Assembly (NCBI GenBank): GCA_029781465.1
Contig: JAKOWQ010000448.1
Span: forward strand, 1-14,230
DNA from: Pseudomonadota bacterium
GTDB taxonomy: Bacteria; Pseudomonadota; Alphaproteobacteria; Sphingomonadales; Sphingomonadaceae
Direction: 5' to 3'
DNA: 14,230 nt
Shown here piece after piece: positions 13,233 through 14,230 of the stretch. Numbering within the stretch: position 1 is the first letter of the stretch; the number at the start of each line of letters is the position of its first letter. The position numbers were made by a program, and so were the translations under genes. The notes beneath the pieces are model-generated. The model worked only from the letters and a program-made list of their open reading frames with translations. It ran no database searches and was not told the origin of the DNA.

Positions 13233-14230
<998 letters not shown>

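Overview
The window looks like a core chromosomal segment of an alphaproteobacterium, most likely a sphingomonad (Sphingomonadales, Erythrobacter/Novosphingobium-like). The basis is high GC, strong G/C preference at third codon positions, the protein sequences themselves, the rph/hrcA/grpE/dnaK neighbourhood, and a short HExxH protein of a type I associate with sphingomonads. No rRNA, tRNA, insertion sequence, prophage, CRISPR array or other mobile element was seen. No interval over 300 bases lacks a gene.

Layout. (1) 3-950 (+): the 3' part of an unrecognised gene whose start lies upstream of the window; it abuts the stop codon of parE head-on. (2) 951-4133 (-): a penicillin-binding-protein-activator-like lipoprotein gene followed by parE (topoisomerase IV subunit B). 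(3) 4172-6942 (+): rsmI, yraN, gshB and a DedA-family membrane protein gene, tightly packed and diverging from the lipoprotein gene across 38 bases. (4) 6939-10332 (-): rph, rdgB, hemW, xerC (in transcription order), with two four-base stop/start overlaps; the end of xerC overlaps the end of the dedA gene. (5) 10411-12045 (+): hrcA-grpE, divergent from rph. (6) 12049-13058 (-): a copper-chaperone (PCuAC) lipoprotein gene and a small HExxH metalloprotease-like gene, lying between grpE and dnaK. (7) 13233-end (+): dnaK, cut by the window edge.

Functions. Heat-shock control and chaperoning (HrcA, GrpE, DnaK) form the right-hand theme. A promoter matching the alphaproteobacterial RpoH heat-shock consensus very well precedes dnaK, and a weaker one with the same spacing precedes hrcA. 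No CIRCE operator is visible at either. The left part is housekeeping: chromosome decatenation (ParE), dimer resolution (XerC), rRNA modification (RsmI), RNA 3'-end trimming (Rph), nucleotide-pool cleaning (RdgB), heme delivery (HemW), glutathione synthesis (GshB) and envelope functions (LpoA-like, DedA).

I did not find a convincing new multi-gene system. The points most worth a second look are two probable leaderless transcripts (hrcA, parE), the copper lipoprotein with a compressed ligand loop and a Met/His tail, the coupled HExxH gene whose best start may be CTG, and the head-on gene ends with almost no room for terminators.
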